Positions 33,853-44,429 are shown, counted from the first letter of the stretch. The stretch: DNA of 64,000 nucleotides from Polytrichum commune (GCA_950295325.1 OX485808.1:41934527-41998526), one strand, 5' to 3'. Notes: generated by a model from the letters alone, not told the origin. Numbers and translations are program-made.

Positions 33853-36800
33853 ATGGCCCCAAAGAAAAGACCAGGAGAAAGGTGGTTCATGCTTGTGCCA
33901 GACGTGTTATGGCAGGAGCACGAAACACCTCAGGATGACTCATATTGTCGCGCACCTCTCCATGAGCAGTGCCCGAAACACCATGGGCACAAGGGGGACC
34001 CCGGAGTGACACCCGGGACTTGTGGCGCCGTTGGTGAGAGGGCCCAAGTGATCCTAGTGTGGGTGAGGTCCCCGGGCGTTGGGAACGCCTCCCATCCACG
34101 AAGACTAGGAGGCACAAGGGTAAGGCCATGAGCTATGCGTAGCTCATGGCGTGGTGATTCTAGAATGCTCAAGAACACCTCAATCGGAGGTGTGAGCTAG
34201 GAGTTATGGCCATTTGAGTGGGGCGCTGTCCCGGGACAGCGCCCTGGTACAGCAGTGCCTGGGAGTGATTCCCGGGACTGCCAAGGTTCAAACAGGCATA
34301 ACTTCCTCACCACTTGCCCGAATGGGGCAAGTGAGGAGTCCATCGGCATCTACGTGAAGCGTAGATGAAGATGGAGCGGTCAAGTGTTAGCATCAGACAT
34401 CATACAAGGAAGTTATGATGGTCTGAAGCTGTGGGGGCTTCTAGGCCCAGCGGCTAAGGGAAAATGTCCACTTGGCCCCAACTCTTGGTAGAGAGACAAG
34501 AGGTTGGTTGACGGTGGGGTAGGGGCCCCGCGTAGAGTCCTAGAGGCTTATATGGGTGAGGTGGTGTGGCCTCACCCACCCGAGGCCGAACGGCATGGCC
34601 TCCATGGGCATTGGCCCAATGTGAGGCCATAGTTGCCTAGTATGGTTCGGGTTGTTGTAGTGTTGCTCCGGCAACGCGATGATCAACATAGGATTGGACT
34701 TCCATGGATGGAAGTCCACATTGGGGAAATGGGTTACCGATTAAGGGGTGAGTCCCGAAAGCAAAGTAGGAGGGTTGGTTCCCTCCTATGAACTATTGGT
34801 CCGGGGTAAGAGGAGCTATCCATTAGCATGGCGGAATGCAAATGGTTAGCGCTCGTAACCTTTGCTAGAAACGAAAATTGGCAAGATTGTTAAGGGACCT
34901 AGCAAGGGTTGCGACACATATGTCCCTAAGGACGGGCTTGTCCTCGCCTGGTCAATTGAAGTAGTAAAAACCTCCATTTACAAACTGATATTCGTTGTCA
35001 AAGTAGGGACCGTGGAAAAACATACCTGGGCGACTCTTACGGGATGGGAGGTGGCGTCGGTCCAATCTTTTGGAGACTACGCAGACGTCATCCTTGAGAA
35101 CAGCGTTGTGCAGAATGCTCATATGTTTCTGCACCAGTTCGTCGAACCCTTTGACGCTACATATGCAAGGGAGTCATGTGTCGAACCTGATGTAATCAAA
35201 CCCGAGACAATTTTCATCGATGCCAGTACATCGAACACAAAGGTCTCGAGCCGGTTTACGAAACTAAAGCATGCAATCAGCGTGCTCAACAAAGCCCTGC
35301 AGAGCAAAACGAAGTCTCAGCAAGCCGTCAGGCGGAAGGTACCCACTGAGGAAGGTGCAGGGTCGTCAAGGCCTCAATCAGTGAGGATGCCGCAACCAGT
35401 CCCGGCTAGCTCAAGACGAACCACTCCATCGGAGACACCGGCGGATAGCCAGACTCCTACGCCTTCTGGCAGCCGCCAAACAACTCCCTCCAAGAGGGCG
35501 AGAGAGTCATCTGTGATGACTGACGAGCCAGTCTCTCCAGAATTGCGCATGCCGAAGCCAGGGCAGGAAGTGGATGCAGGGGAGATCCAAAAAATCGTGA
35601 ACAATTTCACGACCAAGTGCTCCCATTGCTTTTTCATGGGCAGGGATTTCAAATTCGACGTGAACATCAGTCAGTGTCATCTCGCGCCACCAGAAAAATG
35701 TGTCCGGGCAAAAGAAGACGCCTACGTCGATTGGATAATCGCGCAGATCGTTAGCGAACAATTCAAAGACGACAGGCAAACCATTGTAGTGATGCCCCAG
35801 GGACTGAAGAAAATGCCTACCCCTGAAATGTGGGCGACAATTCAGAAAGGCGATTTTTGGCTCATAGACGGCCAACACAGCGTTGAGGCTTCCAAGAAAA
35901 TCCAACTGATGACTGAGTGGGACGATCCCAACCATCAGAAGGAGAAGTTGAAGGTGTGGAAGGCACTAGTGGTGTGGTCTGACGATGAGACCCGACTGAG
36001 CGACATCTCCCGTTACTTTAACATGGGGAATAAGAAAAGGGCCTACCAAGCTTCCTGGATAAGGAATATCATGGCCTCGCGGGAGGTGTGGGAGTTCTAT
36101 GGTAGGCCTCCCAAGGAGAGGGAGAATGCAAAGGACAAGAATCCCAAGTGGGAGGTGAGTATTGTTTGGGTCGATCGACCCAAACTCTTTTTGCAGCTTT
36201 ATTTGTGTACTTTGGGTCGCTCGACCCAAAGTCTTGTTGCAGTCATGTTTTTTAGTTTGGGTCGCTCGACCCAAACTCTTGTTGCAGTCATGTTTTTTTA
36301 GTTTGGGTCGATCGACCCAAACTCTTGGTGCAAACACTGGTCATGATATGTTTTGGAAATCACATGTTCATATCTAACATGCATTCAAATGATTGTTTTG
36401 ATCACATGCAGGACTTCAAATACCAAATGATAAATAAATTCTCCTCCATTGATAATGCTAGTCACAAACAGAAGAAATACAACGAGCTTAGAGGGGAGAT
36501 TTATTTAATAACAGCATCCGACTCCGTTTGGATGAAGTGGAAGAGTGTATTTGAGAAGCATGAGACTGGTGAGCTCATTGACTCGGACACAGGAATTTTC
36601 TTCAACCAAACCACGCGCTTCAAACAAATGAAGCTTCTCGTGAGAGAGTTCTTTAGAACTCTTCAAGGCCTTTCCGAGACGGAGATGGAGAAGGCGGCGG
36701 CGCACATCCTGCATTTCACGCCCACGGCGAAAAGGTGCTGGGTGCACCCGAAGATTGTCTTCTTAAAGCCCAAATCCTTCGTCCCTTCATGCTACACCAT

Positions 36801-39394
36801 GAAGGAATGGACGGAGAATAGGAAAAAGAAGACAACTATAGTGCAGGAGCTGCATAAATTGGTGCCGGAGAGGAATATTGTCGTGGACGGCGAGGTTCAT
36901 GAGGCTAACTGGAGAGCATTCAAAGCTGAATATAAGTTCACCAGTGCCTCCATGGCGGCTCTAATAAGGGAAGCGGGGGATGACTTCTTGCGGGCCAAGA
37001 TGGTGAAGGGTGGGAAGAACCGGGCGCTTCCGGATCACACAGCGCGTGCGTTCTCGAACTTCATCAAGGAGAAGAAGATTGTTCAGTTTGAAGGGGACGC
37101 TTACTTCAACCTTGTCACCTTCGAGCCTTTGAAAATTCAGGGCTGGCCAGGTCAAGACGCCAGAATGGCGATAGGGACGAAAGCAGGGGGGCGTTTCCCA
37201 TTCGGAATGATAGATTTCAGGAACATTCCTGGAAGCTCATTTGAGGGTACGATGAGCACACTGTTTTACGACCCCTTCCTATCTAAGTTCGTCGATTATG
37301 CGAGTGCTAAGTTCAGGGAGGTTGATGTCTGGCTATGGATAGTCGAGGATAGGAGGGCGGAGCAGGTGTACGACCTTGTCCGGAAATTGCAGCCGGAGTA
37401 TGCAGTCTCCAAGTCTCACTACATCGCCGCACCGGCGGAGGGGGCCTACACGTCGTTGAAGGACAAGAAGACCAAGGTCGTCAACGTCCTGTGTTTGTAC
37501 TTCGTGTACAAAGCGGAGTTGTTGAAGGTGCCGAACCACCCTATATCCCGGATGGACAAGCTCTTCCAAGTTCCAGATGGGTTAGGTTCCAGCAAATGCC
37601 TATACGACGAGGCCAAATACGCAAACTATCCTGCAGATGAGCTGCGGATGGAATTCTACATGCGGATGCTGAGGACGCTGACTAGGAGAGGGGACTGTAT
37701 CTTCAACGTGTTCGGGGGCTCGAAACCCCTCTATGCTGCCATGGTAAGTTACATTCTTTAGCTCTTGCGCAGTTTGGGTCGGCCGACCCAAACTAGTCTC
37801 TCTCTTGGTTTGGGTCGGTCGACCCAAACTAGATATTGTTTTTGGTCTTGTTTTTTGTCTTGCAAATTCTAATTTCTATATAACTTGGATTGTGTAGATG
37901 TTGGGGTTGAACATCTACTCGTACATAGAGGATAGCGATCTGCAATTTTACAGGACGCAGAAATCGCTGGCAAAGAAGATGGATATCCTCGATTGGATCC
38001 CGGGAAGCTACGTGGACGAGGTTGTTGAGGGGGGTGAGAACCCTCTTGATAGGGCGAGGCGGATCAACCCGGAAGAAATTGCGATGAGGGCAACAACCCA
38101 ATTACCCGAACCTCTAGTCGGGTTGCATCCGGGCAATCCGTCCTGTACAGGAGGTGGAGAGGTGGAAGAGGAGGAGGAAGAAGAAGAACACGGAGAGGAG
38201 GAAAAGGAGGGGGATGTGGAGGAAGGGGCAACGGGATTCACGCAAGAATCTGAAGCCCCTCAGAGGAAGAAGGCTATGCGTGTGGCAACCCCGCAGAGTA
38301 AGATGATGCCCGTCCTTACGGTGGACGATGCGAGGGACATGTACTCCAGGGACGCGACTGCCACGTTCCGGGAGAGGAGGAAGTTAAAGGGAAAGAAGCT
38401 CTATGGCGATTACGCATTGGAGGAGACCATTGCCATTAGCAGCGAGGACGACGACGACATTGAGCTCGCCAAACGGCTCAGATCGGATCCCCCCTCCCCG
38501 ACAGCGTTCGCAGGCATAGTTAGGGTGAAACCCGAAGTCCTCACTGTGGAGGAAGCCAACGAGAAGATGCGTAGAGACGAGGAGCAGCGCGTCCGCCTGC
38601 AGAGGGCTGCCGCGGAAGAACCCTCCGTGCGGAACGAGGTCGCAGAGCTGAGGGCTCTCCTCTTGGAACAAGAAAGACTAAGGGCGATGGCCCAACCTCC
38701 ATCCAGCGCCCACTTGATATCGCAAGTCATACAAGGGATGTGGGCGCAAGGATTGGTGGTGGCTCCATCCAGCTCGTTTCCGCACTTGCCCCCCGGTTTC
38801 CCAGCGCAGAGCATCCCTCAGCACCCAGTGTCGCAAGGGTCATTCAGCTTCCAGCACATGATGCGGCTGCCCCATGTTCCGTACGCGCCGGTCCAACAAG
38901 TGGACGATCCCAACATCTGGCGCGTATCTGGAGCCTCCTCCCCGTTGGGCCCTCCACCACTACGACCCCCCATAGTGATGGCGCCCCCTCACCAGCCGGA
39001 CGATCCCAGGATGTTTGGGTCGACCGACCCAAACCCACCCTCGACTGTAGTGCCCCAAGGCGCCTCCCCCGATGCAGGACAGTTTGGGTCGCCCGACCCA
39101 AACCCCGGAGCAGCTCAGTCCTCCCTTGACGAACTTGTGTCTCAAAGAGACACAACCATGTTAGATGTTGAAGGCCTCCAAGGGCCTGGTGATACCTCTA
39201 ATCCTAACCAAATCGATGAACCCATGCATGATGCATATGCGGAGATTGGTTTAGGACAAGGGCCTGATGCTCAACCTTTGCAGGACAAGGTCCCTGACGT
39301 AGGCGGAGAAGGCGGTGGCGAGAGAGGTGGGGCACCGGGGACGGTGGAGGCATCCACATCGTCGAGACATGACCAGGGCGAGGTAACACACTGA
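33853..39394 (+). CDS. ParB-like / degenerate beta-class DNA methyltransferase-like protein (element 2)
   Basis: Exons: 33,853-33,978 plus 34,877-36,154 (one exon cut by an 893-bp insertion), 36,412-37,743 and 37,898-39,382. The introns (36,155-36,411 and 37,744-37,897) are all phase 0, with GTGAGT and GTAAGT donors. ATG 33,853 follows a strong acceptor. The spliced product would be about 1,400 residues before the phosphatase exon. Around residue 370 is FWLIDGQHSVEASKKI, preceded by a TIVVMP strand and followed by KALVVWSDDETRLSDISRYFN, the layout of a ParB N-terminal/sulfiredoxin-like domain. Near residue 734 is FGMIDFRNIPG at the DPPY position. Spanning the second intron is GDCIFNVFGGS...MLGLNIYSYIEDSD, which resembles motif I (DPFxGxG). 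The catalytic DPPY is missing, so enzymatic activity is doubtful. An acidic, proline-rich tail follows. If unspliced past 39,382 the frame ends at 39,394. Confidence 0.65.
33979..34871. mobile_element. 893-bp insertion in exon 1 of the element 2 ParB/methyltransferase-like gene
   Basis: CGAAA lies at 33,974-33,978 and again at 34,872-34,876. Removing one copy plus the intervening DNA makes the codons run in frame (HEQCPK then IGKIVKG), and the result aligns with the element 1 protein. The insert is GC-rich and carries a perfect 24-bp palindrome at 34,221-34,244 (arms GGGCGCTGTCCC). It has no TG/CA ends and no coding capacity that I recognise, so its class is unknown. Confidence 0.7.
36155..36411 (+). 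repeat. Intron with four palindromes
   Basis: Dyads at 36,164-36,185 (centre AT), 36,210-36,231 (CT; both outer bases changed together to C...G), 36,255-36,276 (CT) and 36,301-36,322 (AT). The linkers repeat CTTGTTGCAGTCATG. The dyads fill most of the first half of the intron. Confidence 0.85.
37744..37897 (+). repeat. Intron with two palindromes
   Basis: Dyads at 37,772-37,793 (centre GC) and 37,808-37,829 (centre GT) within a 154-bp intron bounded by GTAAGT and TGTGTAG. Confidence 0.85.
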
Positions 39395-39844
39395 GCCCTC
39401 CCAGTTTGGGTCGACCGACCCAAACCTCCTTGGTCATTGTCTTGTTGGCGTGGTCTTGTCCCCCCTAGCTATGAGGAACTACACCCCCCCGACGCACCCA
39501 ACAACGTGCTCCCCCCGCGATCCCCTTCGTCTCACCTCACTCGACTACGCTCAACCTTGGCGGCGCGCAACCAATTTTGTAGATGTACAATTAGGATAGT
39601 GTGAATGCCCTCGTTCACCGCGCCCCCCCCCCCTCAAATTGTACATAGAGATTTGTAACAATAAAATTATTATTTTTGGCGCCCATATGTTAGCATCCGT
39701 GTCCCAATGTATGTTGTTCCCCTTGTATGTTTTTGTTGCCACCAATGGTCCAATTCTTCTTGTGTTTGCACAAAATTTCCGTTCTGCTTGAATTAAACAT
39801 AGCATAACATAGTCCTCGCCGCCTTCTCTCGCTCGTCGCCGCAG

Positions 39845-40657
39845 GGATCGGAGCATAGCGTCGTGGCTCCCCACCGGTCCTCCCCGAGGAGCGTGGAGGA
39901 CAGCGCGGTGGTCCCCCCGATTTTGCCCTCCCCGTCTCCGCCGCCCAAGACACGGTTCCTGGTGCTAGACCTCAACGGGGTCCTCGTCCAGTGCGTGCAC
40001 TGTCCCAAGGTCCCCACGGTGCCTTTCTGCAAGCCCGAGGACGGGAACTACGATGGTCCCCCCGCGTACATCAAAAGCAAGCTAGTGTACCTCCGCCCGT
40101 GGCTTCGGCGCTTCCTGCAGGTCGCCCTATCCAAATGGTGGGTGATCGTGTGGAGCTCCATGAAGTCCGAGAACACCCAGGCCGTCGTGGAGTTCATCTT
40201 CAAGGGACTCCAACCCCCGTGCTTGGTCCTAGGACAGGATTCTTGTAAAACATTGTACACCCCCGAGGGCAGGGTTGTGAAGAAGCCCAACAACCCCGCC
40301 GTAAACCAATTTCTTAAGGTCCTGAAGCCAGTCGTATGGGACCAGCGTCCGACCATGGTCGGCTGTCCCTACGACGTTCGCCCCACCCGTGACAACACGT
40401 TGATGGTGGACGACAGCGCTTCCAAGAACATTTTGAACCCGACCTCGAACTTCATAGTTTGCCCCACGTGGACGGTCGAGAAGGTCCGAGACCGCTTTTT
40501 GTTAGACCTACTTAAGTACATTCAAACGCTCATGGGGAGCGGACTACCCGTGCCCCGGTTCCTTAGTTGTAATCCGATAGGCGAAAGATACATGGATCCG
40601 AAGGACTATATGTACAGAGAGTTGTACGCTCACGCGAAATATAATAAACTCATTTGA
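39845..40657 (+). CDS. NIF/FCP1-like HAD phosphatase domain exon
   Basis: The open exon follows the acceptor GTCGCCGCAG (ending 39,844) and has no early ATG, so it is probably a downstream exon. It joins in phase 0 to the upstream exon ending at 39,382. It encodes 270 residues: FLVLDLNGVLVQ (HAD motif I, with the second Asp as Asn, as in a known group of plant NIF-like proteins), LRPWLRRFL, WVIVWSSMKS (motif II), and TLMVDDSASKNILNP (motif IV Asp-Asp). The chain stops at 40,657. Family members act on phosphoserines such as RNA polymerase II tails; here activity is uncertain because of the motif I change. It may be a captured host domain; element 1 lacks it. Confidence 0.65.
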   Translation, partial: GSEHSVVAPHRSSPRSVEDSAVVPPILPSPSPPPKTRFLVLDLNGVLVQCVHCPKVPTVPFCKPEDGNYDGPPAYIKSKLVYLRPWLRRFLQVALSKWWVIVWSSMKSENTQAVVEFIFKGLQPPCLVLGQDSCKTLYTPEGRVVKKPNNPAVNQFLKVLKPVVWDQRPTMVGCPYDVRPTRDNTLMVDDSASKNILNPTSNFIVCPTWTVEKVRDRFLLDLLKYIQTLMGSGLPVPRFLSCNPIGERYMDPKDYMYRELYAHAKYNKLI

Positions 40658-40776
40658 GATACTACATGGTGTGCCATTGTGTGTGATATAGTATGCCTCA
40701 ATTGTATATCGATTTTCTCATGCTCCCCCCCTGCCCCCCTCCCCTTGGGTTTTGTTTGTTTTAATTTTCCCATCAG

Positions 40777-41594
40777 CGTTTGGAGCCCTCGATTGACATC
40801 GTCAGCGAATCAAACTTGGGGAGCTTCTTCTACGAGACCGTCTACGATGCCGCGTCCACCATCGACTACTCCAAGGAGCCTATTGACGCCGGCGTCGTCG
40901 ATAGCCCCCCACCCAAGCAAATCTTCCGGCCATCTCCGTCCCCGTCGCCGCTCAAGGGCATAAATCGCAAATGCGTCCGGACGTCCCCGTCTCGGCCCGG
41001 CGGCAGTAGTACACCTCAACGGCGGCTGCGGATGGACGCTCGGCCAACGAAGAGTGGCACCCTTCCTATTCCTTTGCGGGACGCATTGCCCCTCCTCGCC
41101 GACTCCGACGGGAATGTCCCCGGTGACAAGGTGAACCCCCCCCCCCCAAAACATGGTTATCCGCGCATTACAATCATCCCGCACTTAAAAAATGAACGTG
41201 TGACACGTTTGGGTCTTCCTCCCTAAACTAACACGTGTGTTCTTGCATTCACGCGTTGCAGGTTGCTCCCACCCGTAGACCTATGCGGGCTAGTGCGTCC
41301 GTCGAGTTGGAGCGTTTCTACTCCATGACCAGAAATGCAAGACAGTCCACTTCATCGTATTCGAATTCTTCGTCGTATAATTCGGGCGGCCGACGGAATC
41401 CAAAATGTGTTATTGATGGCGGTCACCCCAAGAATGGCTATAGTCGCGGGGCGGAGATTTTCAGGAATGTTGAAGCAATGCGAGCAAAAGAAGCCGCAGC
41501 AAAAGAAAAAGAGGCAAAAGAAAAAGAGGCAAAAGAAAAAAAAGCAAAAGAAAATGAAGCAAAAGAAAAAGAGGTAGTCTCCGAGGCTAGATAG
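40777..41594 (+). CDS. Two further predicted exons, KE-rich protein end
   Basis: Exon 40,777-41,130 (acceptor CCCATCAG, donor AAG|GTGAAC) and exon 41,262-41,594 (acceptor GTTGCAG) join in phase 0. They encode a Ser/Pro-rich stretch, a basic region and a terminal run of KEKEAKE-type repeats likely to form a charged helix. No domain is recognised. They could be the 3' end of the phosphatase transcript if a donor exists before the stop at 40,655, or a separate truncated gene. Confidence 0.4.
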
Positions 41595-41755
41595 GCCATA
41601 GTAGGCGTAGGGTTGTGAGCCATAGGCAAGAACATTTTGGGTCGCACTATCCAATGGATGTGTGGTGTTAGCATGCTATGCATTTTACATGCCATAATTT
41701 GTATGTTTTTTTTGCAATAATATAAGTGTCACATGATTTCCCCTTCAATATGGTC

Positions 41756-41975
41756 TAAGGTTTGGATTGCCCTACCTAAACCATCACAAATATGAGTTTG
41801 GAATATTTTGTATGTTATATTATATTGGTTCACATATTTCCCCTTCAATATGATCTATGGTTTGGATTGCGCTACCTAAACCATATTCATACAAGTTTTT
41901 GTGCGATAATATAAATGTTTTAAGATTTCCCCTTCAACTTGGCCTAAGGTTTGGATTGCCCACCCTAAACAATCC
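41756..41975. repeat. Decayed palindromes near the right end of element 2
   Basis: Three copies reading GGTTTGGATTG-CC/CG-(C/T)ACC(T/C)TAAACC-like, in a tandem unit of about 95 bp starting CCCCTTCAATATGGTCTA. They align with the element dyad after transitions in both arms. Confidence 0.6.
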
Positions 41976-42104
41976 CAAATATGAGTTATTAATGGGGTTC
42001 TTGTTCTAAACACCCGCTTCAAAGTGTTCGCATCTTACAACTTTCTCCAATATGTGTTCCATTTATCCTTGTTCTTATTTATGTGATTGTCTCAAAATGC
42101 CCAA

Positions 42105-42132
42105 AAAGTCTCAATTTAACGAATATAGTGTT
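42105..42132 (-). repeat. Element 2 right terminal inverted repeat
   Basis: Exact reverse complement of 24,590-24,617, ending CGAATATAGTGTT, followed by CCAA at 42,133-42,136. Confidence 0.9.
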
Positions 42133-42136
42133 CCAA

Positions 42137-42660
42137 GTAGAGAGAAAAACTACCATGAGTAATTATTATTATTCAATAATTTCATTCTTATTCTCATCAT
42201 GTAGAAGAAAACTATTATGAGATGCTCAATATGGGTTTTTTTTTTTGGGGGGGGGGGGGGGCGCATTTATTTGGTCATGAATGTGTTGCATGTATACGTT
42301 TAAATGATTGGAACCTTTGTTGTTTGGGGGCGCATTCCAATGAACTTGTAAGTTTCATATCACCCTTGATGTTGAGGGCAATTCAATGCACTACTACTAA
42401 CGGGAGCAAGCACAATCCAATATACAAAAATGTGTTGCAGTATACTAAAACCATATTTTTTTGGTCAAACTCCTAAAGGTAGTAGCAAAGTGTTTTTTCA
42501 TTTAAATAGTTTTTATGGCTCCCTCTATTGTTGTGTTAGGTACTCAAATATAGAATATCAAGATGGGATCTTCAAAACTTATCATTAAAAGTATTGCTCA
42601 AAAGGTAATGGCTGAATCTAATTTTGGATGTAGATTTCATGACCTTAACTATTTTGAAGT
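42137..42660 (+). pseudogene. DUF247 relic (copy C), 3' flank beyond element 2
   Basis: The sequence continues the 3' flank cut at 24,589. From about 42,345 to 42,657 it resembles 2,995-3,310 of copy A (CCCTTGATGTTGAGGGCAAT, CAAGCACAATCCAATATAC). A T-run and G-run lie at 42,236-42,261. The match to copy A stops near 42,657, where other repeats begin. Confidence 0.6.
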
Positions 42661-43409
42661 TGGATTTTTTCCATATTCCTTGAATTCATTACAAACTTGA
42701 GGGTGCCATTACAAGAAATTGTACAACACATGAATTTAATGTAATTTATCATGTTTTAAACAAATTTTACACAATTACATGCTTGATATATCCACTTGCA
42801 CACTACTTGCACCGCCTTCTTAAATATGTAGAATTTTATTTTAAAAATTATTTTATCAACAAAAATTGCTTGGATTTTTTGATCAATGTGTTTTTCAAAT
42901 GTTTGTAAATTTTTTCGTTCAAAAAATTCAAATTTAGTATATAGTTTTGAATCACTTTCAGTTAAATTGTGCATGGTAATGGAATCATGTACTTGACCGT
43001 GAATGCGCCCTAATATATTTTATGATTGTGGTCTTATATGTGAAAACCAACTCCATTGTGAATATATGGGAAGAAATCTTTTGTTTCCACAAAATTTGAG
43101 AAGATTCAATATTGGTTGTAAAGTTGAAGTCTCAAGTTGGGGCAGCTAGTTGAGTGTATGAGGAAACACTCATTGCAATTGATTCCACTATCGTAATGAA
43201 TTACTACCAACTCCATCCCAAAGCCTAATCTAACTTAACTCTCACCTTCTCACTCTTTTTATGTTTTTAATGTTTTAATAAGAAAACCAAATCCTACTTC
43301 TAGAAACTTCTAAGCCTAAAGACACATGTGAGCACCTCATTTGGGCTCACATAATTGGTGACCATCGGGGGATGGATCCCGAATTTCTTGCTTGAAGGCA
43401 AGTGTTTCC

Positions 43410-44429
43410 TCATGCCCTGTACTCCTTGCAGCGACTGCCTGCCGTACGAGTCGGGAAGCTCTCGCCGTTCAATGTCTCCAATTGCAACGAGTTGTTTGGG
43501 AATGCTTCCCTAACAAGGTAAGGCCCCATCCAACATGCGTCAAACTTACCAAGGAAATCAAGCTTCCTAGCATCCTGAATCATCACCATCAAACCTGGCC
43601 TCAGTGCCCTCTTCTTGTGTCGTTTGTCGAAGGTAATCTTCCTTCGGCGTTGGATGACCTCGATATGTTGAGCCGCTCTCCTTCTCCGTTCATCAAGCTC
43701 CTCCAATGTGGTTAGCCGATTCCTCAATGATTGGCTATCCGTGAGGCGTGTTTGCACAGCGACTCGTAAAGACTCAACTTCAAATTCAATGGGTAGTGTA
43801 GCCTCTAATCCATACACCAAAGAGAATGGAGTTGCATGTGTAGTCACCTTGAAGGTTGTGCGATACACCCACAATGCCGTTGTTAACTTGACATCCCAAT
43901 CCCTCTTCGAATCTAGTATAGTCTTGCGAAGGATACTCACCAAGGTCCCGTTAACACGATCCGTTTGACCATTGGTCTGCGGATGATAAGGAGTTGTCTT
44001 CCTATTGTCTATCTTAAATCTAGCTGTAAGGTCTTGGAACATCTCGTTCAAGAAATGTGTACCCCTATCGTTCACCAGTATTTTGGGACACCCAAATCGT
44101 GAGATGATGTTTTCATACATGAACGTGGCGACATGGGCGGCCGTATTCGTCTTCACCACCTTTGCTTCCGCCCACTTAGTCAAGTACTCGGTGACAACTA
44201 CAATGTAAGCCATACCTTTAGAAGAATGGGGATGAACCTCACCAACATAGTCAATTCTCCATTTCTCAAAGGAAACTAAAGGTAAGGATATGTGAAGAGG
44301 CATCTCCATACGGAGGTCATTCCTCGCATACCTCTGACAAGCATCACATTTTCTAACATATTTCTTAGCATCCTTGAACAAGTCCGGCCAAAAGTGACAT
44401 GCTCTAAGTACTTTTTGTCCCATGAGCAA
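43410..44429 (-). pseudogene. Ty3/gypsy integrase
   Basis: Retroelement integrase with the C-x2-C part of the HHCC zinc site (CDACQR), an RNase-H core with the first Asp in WRIDYVGEV and the second in VNDRGTHF, and the third acidic site as Asp (QTDRVNG) where Glu is usual. A C-terminal region with LRPGLMVMIQDAR follows. It is out of frame with the preceding polymerase, so a frameshift near 44,430 separates them. Confidence 0.8.

Larger units (their letters stand above)
24590..42132. mobile_element. Element 2: two-gene DNA transposon with palindrome arrays
   Basis: Perfect 28-bp inverted repeats (24,590-24,617 and 42,105-42,132) begin AACACTATATTCGTTAAA. CCAA lies directly outside both ends (24,586-24,589 and 42,133-42,136). 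Joining the flanks gives ATGCCCAA+GTAGAGAGA, which matches uninterrupted sequence 3' of the DUF247 gene B (ATGCCCGTAGAGAGA near 21,628), so an empty-site paralogue supports the ends. Contents: an intact minus-strand transposase-like gene (25,230-28,211), a palindrome array (28,380-29,830), and a divergent plus-strand ParB/methyltransferase-like gene with palindromes in every intron. The left end also forms a TTGAGAC/GTCTCAA hairpin. Confidence 0.9.

Noticed and set aside
24590-42132. Element 2 as a CACTA (En/Spm) transposon, because its end contains CACTATA
   Set aside because: CACTA elements start exactly at CACTA with 3-bp duplications. Here the flush duplication is 4 bp with the end at AACAC, element 1 has CACCG instead, and the transposase motifs are DUF7869-like.
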